Below, in pieces: positions 62,001 through 64,000 of a stretch of DNA of 64,000 nt. The DNA is from Branchiostoma belcheri (Eukaryota > Chordata > Leptocardii > Amphioxiformes > Branchiostomatidae). The DNA lies in contig NW_017804353.1 of assembly GCF_001625305.1 (NCBI RefSeq), positions 2,191,789 through 2,255,788 of the forward strand. The letters are read 5' to 3'. Below the pieces are notes generated by a model. That model worked only from the letters and a program-made list of their open reading frames with translations. It had not been told where the DNA came from and searched no databases. Position numbers and translations under genes: made by a program. Each line of letters opens with the position of its first letter. The first letter of the stretch is position 1.

Positions 62001-62210
62001 GAGTGGATAGACGGCACCGCTCTGGGGACCGGCTACAACCGGTGGGGGTTCGGTCAACCCGACAACTATGGGGGGCATCAGCACTGCGCTTCGTACTGGG
62101 GATCGTACAAGTCTCCCTCGTTGGTCTTTTGGTATGATGAGAATTGTGACGACAGCTACCGTTTCATCTGTCAAGTCCTGCCGTCAGGTTCGTATTATTT
62201 TACAAACTGA
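59001..62210 (+). CDS. Type II membrane C-type lectin with repeated stalk
   Basis: Predicted cell-surface lectin of 418 residues. Exons: 59001-59172, 59914-60114, 60251-60510, 61075-61270, 61783-62210, phases agree. The cytoplasmic tail 1-~98 has YxxC-like motifs (NVYKEACNVY). One membrane helix lies at ~102-122 (VVTMVLICCLLGVTIF), with no signal peptide. The stalk ~124-276 is coiled coil; residues ~127-200 are four 18-residue repeats like DLKLSVSKLDQKTTDDLS. The C-type lectin domain at ~278-412 has WIGLHD, QPDN (galactose-type QPD) and WYDENC in place of WND-C. ATG 59001 is chosen over in-frame upstream ATGs because the paralogue at 63575 keeps this ATG but has a stop just upstream. A weak GTTCGT donor at 62188 and an acceptor at 62520 could give an alternative end (SGK) in place of SGSYYFTN. 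Confidence 0.87.
60985..61070 (+). repeat. LINE-like 3' tail with (ATTC)n at a splice acceptor
   Basis: The text gcccatgtggcctggatgac, then aaataaacattcattc and repeated ATTC, looks like the 3' end of a non-LTR element. A related fragment (catggcctggatgacatat) lies at about 60542-60560. The ATTC run ends four bases before the lectin exon at 61075, so it forms most of that exon's pyrimidine tract. Confidence 0.6.
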
Positions 62211-63159
62211 TATGATATTTTATGAATAATGCAGACATGTCGAGTTGACAGATACAAGTACTGAGTATACAAACCTTTATGGTTTTTTTCAAAGTACTAT
62301 CAGTATGTAGCTAGTAGCACTGACTTGTCAAAATCAATAATTTGTACTTATACATCGTGGGAACATACATGTATGGTAAAGCCATCGAACAATAATAAAG
62401 AATGGCAAATGAGACATAAATGCTAATTTATAATGCTGAAATAAAGTAAGCAGACAGGAATATAGAAAATACTGAGAACGGCTCTTTGCTAATCAAAAAT
62501 ATTTTATTCATCTGCTCCAGGCAAGTAACCGGACGCCCATGTATGGAAAGCGGCCCAGGCTACAGTCGTGAAACGTGGGTCTCGACATCCGGGTGTGGAG
62601 ACGACTTAGAAGTGACCTAGGCGTCACATGTAGAAACAGCCAACATTTTAGTCTTAGGCAGGTTTGATTCCACGGACAGGGCCACGGCGCTAGTCTGCTA
62701 ACGTAGGAACTAAGGCTTTAAATTTTTAATGTCTTGAGATGACATAAGAGTTCACAATTATTGCACTGTTTCAGATTTTCACCCGGCAATTTTTATGATA
62801 ACAGAATAACCGATGCAATAACTTAAAATGGTCCAGCGTTAGTTCGCCTTGCATCCAGAAGATCGTCGATTCATAACAATGTCTTCTAGAATGATTTCAT
62901 TTTTCAGCGGTTCTGCCCAGTGCAGCACCATATAGGCCTAGGTTTGTGGAGGACAAGATATGAGGGGCCGGTCAATACATGTATATGGAATCCATGTATA
63001 CACGTAGAATTGGTAAGAGTTGTATACAAGTTGCCGATTGTATAATGAAAGGATGAAACCGTGGGTAAAGTACAATGGAAGAGAGAATTATTAGCGTTAT
63101 CATTATTGTTCATCTTACATGAGAAAAAATAAATAAACATGACACATGCTGAAAGAATG
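62211..63159. other. Intergenic region between lectin copies
   Basis: Contains the 3'UTR of lectin copy 1. Apart from the possible alternative end exon at 62521 (GC AAG TAA), I see no coding sequence. Confidence 0.5.
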
Positions 63160-63574
63160 ATAAAAAGCCTGCCGCGACCCTTGGTCAATAAAATATTGCT
63201 GACACTGAGGACATGGGTGAGGCGACCCCTCCCCTGTATGCGTGCGCGTCATAACATAATAGTAAGGATGATATGCCGGCTAAACATGACCTTTGCAAAC
63301 AAAAAAAATCATTTAAAAAGTGTTGTGAGCTTAATTGGTCTGCACTGCGAGCGTGCGAGTGGCGCTTGGGACGTCACTGTTTGGTACGCATATGGATGGA
63401 AGGGAGACGAGTCTTCCCTCGCGCGCCTTTCTGTGTTGATTCAATTCATGTAATCTTCAGTGCCAACGTAAGAACCAGACAATTATTAAGGGTGTGAAAA
63501 ACAACAGATAACGTTCAAAACGCTACATTTCGGGTAAACAAGTTGGTGGCAAGAAGACGGCTGCCTGCGCTGCG

Positions 63575-63746
63575 ATGGAAGAAAACGTCTACAAGGAGGC
63601 CTGTAACGTCTACAGCTCCTGCAACGAGGATGCCAACAATGACTACGAAGAGGCCTGCACGGTCTCTCAGTCGAGGGTTTCAACTAGAAAGAGGACCTCT
63701 GGCCTGAACCTCGAACCGAGAGCCTCAGACTTAGCAAAGGAACCAG
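63575..63746 (+). CDS. Lectin copy 2, first coding exon (partial gene)
   Basis: 172-base exon of the same length and phase as exon 1 of the lectin at 59001, encoding MEENVYKEACNVYSSCNEDA and on, and ending with the same CCAG|GTAAGG donor. About 80% of residues are shared. The upstream 400 bases are also duplicated (from about 63160). The rest of the gene lies beyond the window, so I cannot say whether it is intact. Confidence 0.82.
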
Positions 63747-64000
63747 GTAAGGTTCTGTAAAGATCAGGAATATATCAGAAGCGCCAAACATTCTTATCTG
63801 CTATATACGAACTCAAACGAGAACAGAAGGGACAGTCGACAGGGGGCTGGCAATGTTTAGTCTCGCTCGGACAGTATTAGCTAGACCTGAACTCTATATC
63901 CGGTTCAATATGTTAGTTAATGTTTTTACATGTATGTATACGTGCATAATTGTCTCAGATCATGGATTCTGACAGTCAATGTAATTTAACGTCGGATCTT
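63747..64000. other. Intron 1 of lectin copy 2 (partial)
   Basis: The first ~70 bases (agatcaggaatatatcagaa and on) match intron 1 of copy 1, then similarity fades. Runs to the window edge. Confidence 0.6.

Overview
The window is animal nuclear DNA, and I read it as a lancelet (amphioxus, Branchiostoma-like) locus. The genes are intron-rich (12 to 29 short coding exons) with GT-AG introns. The gene set is deuterostome. The introns are full of small foldback elements, SINE and LINE tails and tandem repeats, and several exons are partly duplicated inside introns. The lineage call is inference, because no marker in the window settles it.

Layout, left to right. 1-2630: weakly supported minus-strand exons of an unknown gene with a possible RFX X-box upstream. 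2637-10423 (minus): PMPCA, the alpha subunit of the mitochondrial processing peptidase, rebuilt as 12 exons and 517 residues. Its first intron holds two elements: a terminal-inverted-repeat unit carrying a decayed 5' piece of 18S rRNA, and a foldback element with a clean 9-bp target duplication. 11824-30634 (plus): a laminin-family chain of 29 exons and 1905 residues. It combines a netrin-G-like LN/LE head, a beta-type LF (IV-B) domain, an L4 (IV-A) domain and a gamma-like coiled coil, with no LG domains. 31978-39026 (minus): ABHD16A-like phosphatidylserine lipase, 19 exons and 530 residues, tail-to-tail with the laminin. 40038-42141 (plus): a small secreted PAN/apple-EGF-kringle protein. 42862-46925 (minus): two tandem C2H2 zinc-finger genes with near-identical TATA promoters and 5'UTR exons. 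48944-58320 (minus): an NRF-6-type membrane acyltransferase, 16 exons and 737 residues. 59001-62210 (plus): a type II membrane C-type lectin with a repeated coiled-coil stalk. A tandem copy starts at 63575 and runs off the window.

All multi-exon models were built by joining GT/AG sites and checking that exon lengths keep phase from start to stop. In each case the summed length is divisible by three. The genes do not form an operon or one pathway. Shared themes are matrix or cell-surface proteins (laminin, PAN-kringle, lectin) and local tandem duplication at the gene level (zinc fingers, lectins) and the exon level (PMPCA, laminin, ABHD16A, PAN-kringle).

The strongest candidates for something undescribed are the hybrid laminin chain and the rDNA-carrying inverted-repeat element in PMPCA intron 1. 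I ran no database searches. Family calls rest on motifs and remembered family features.
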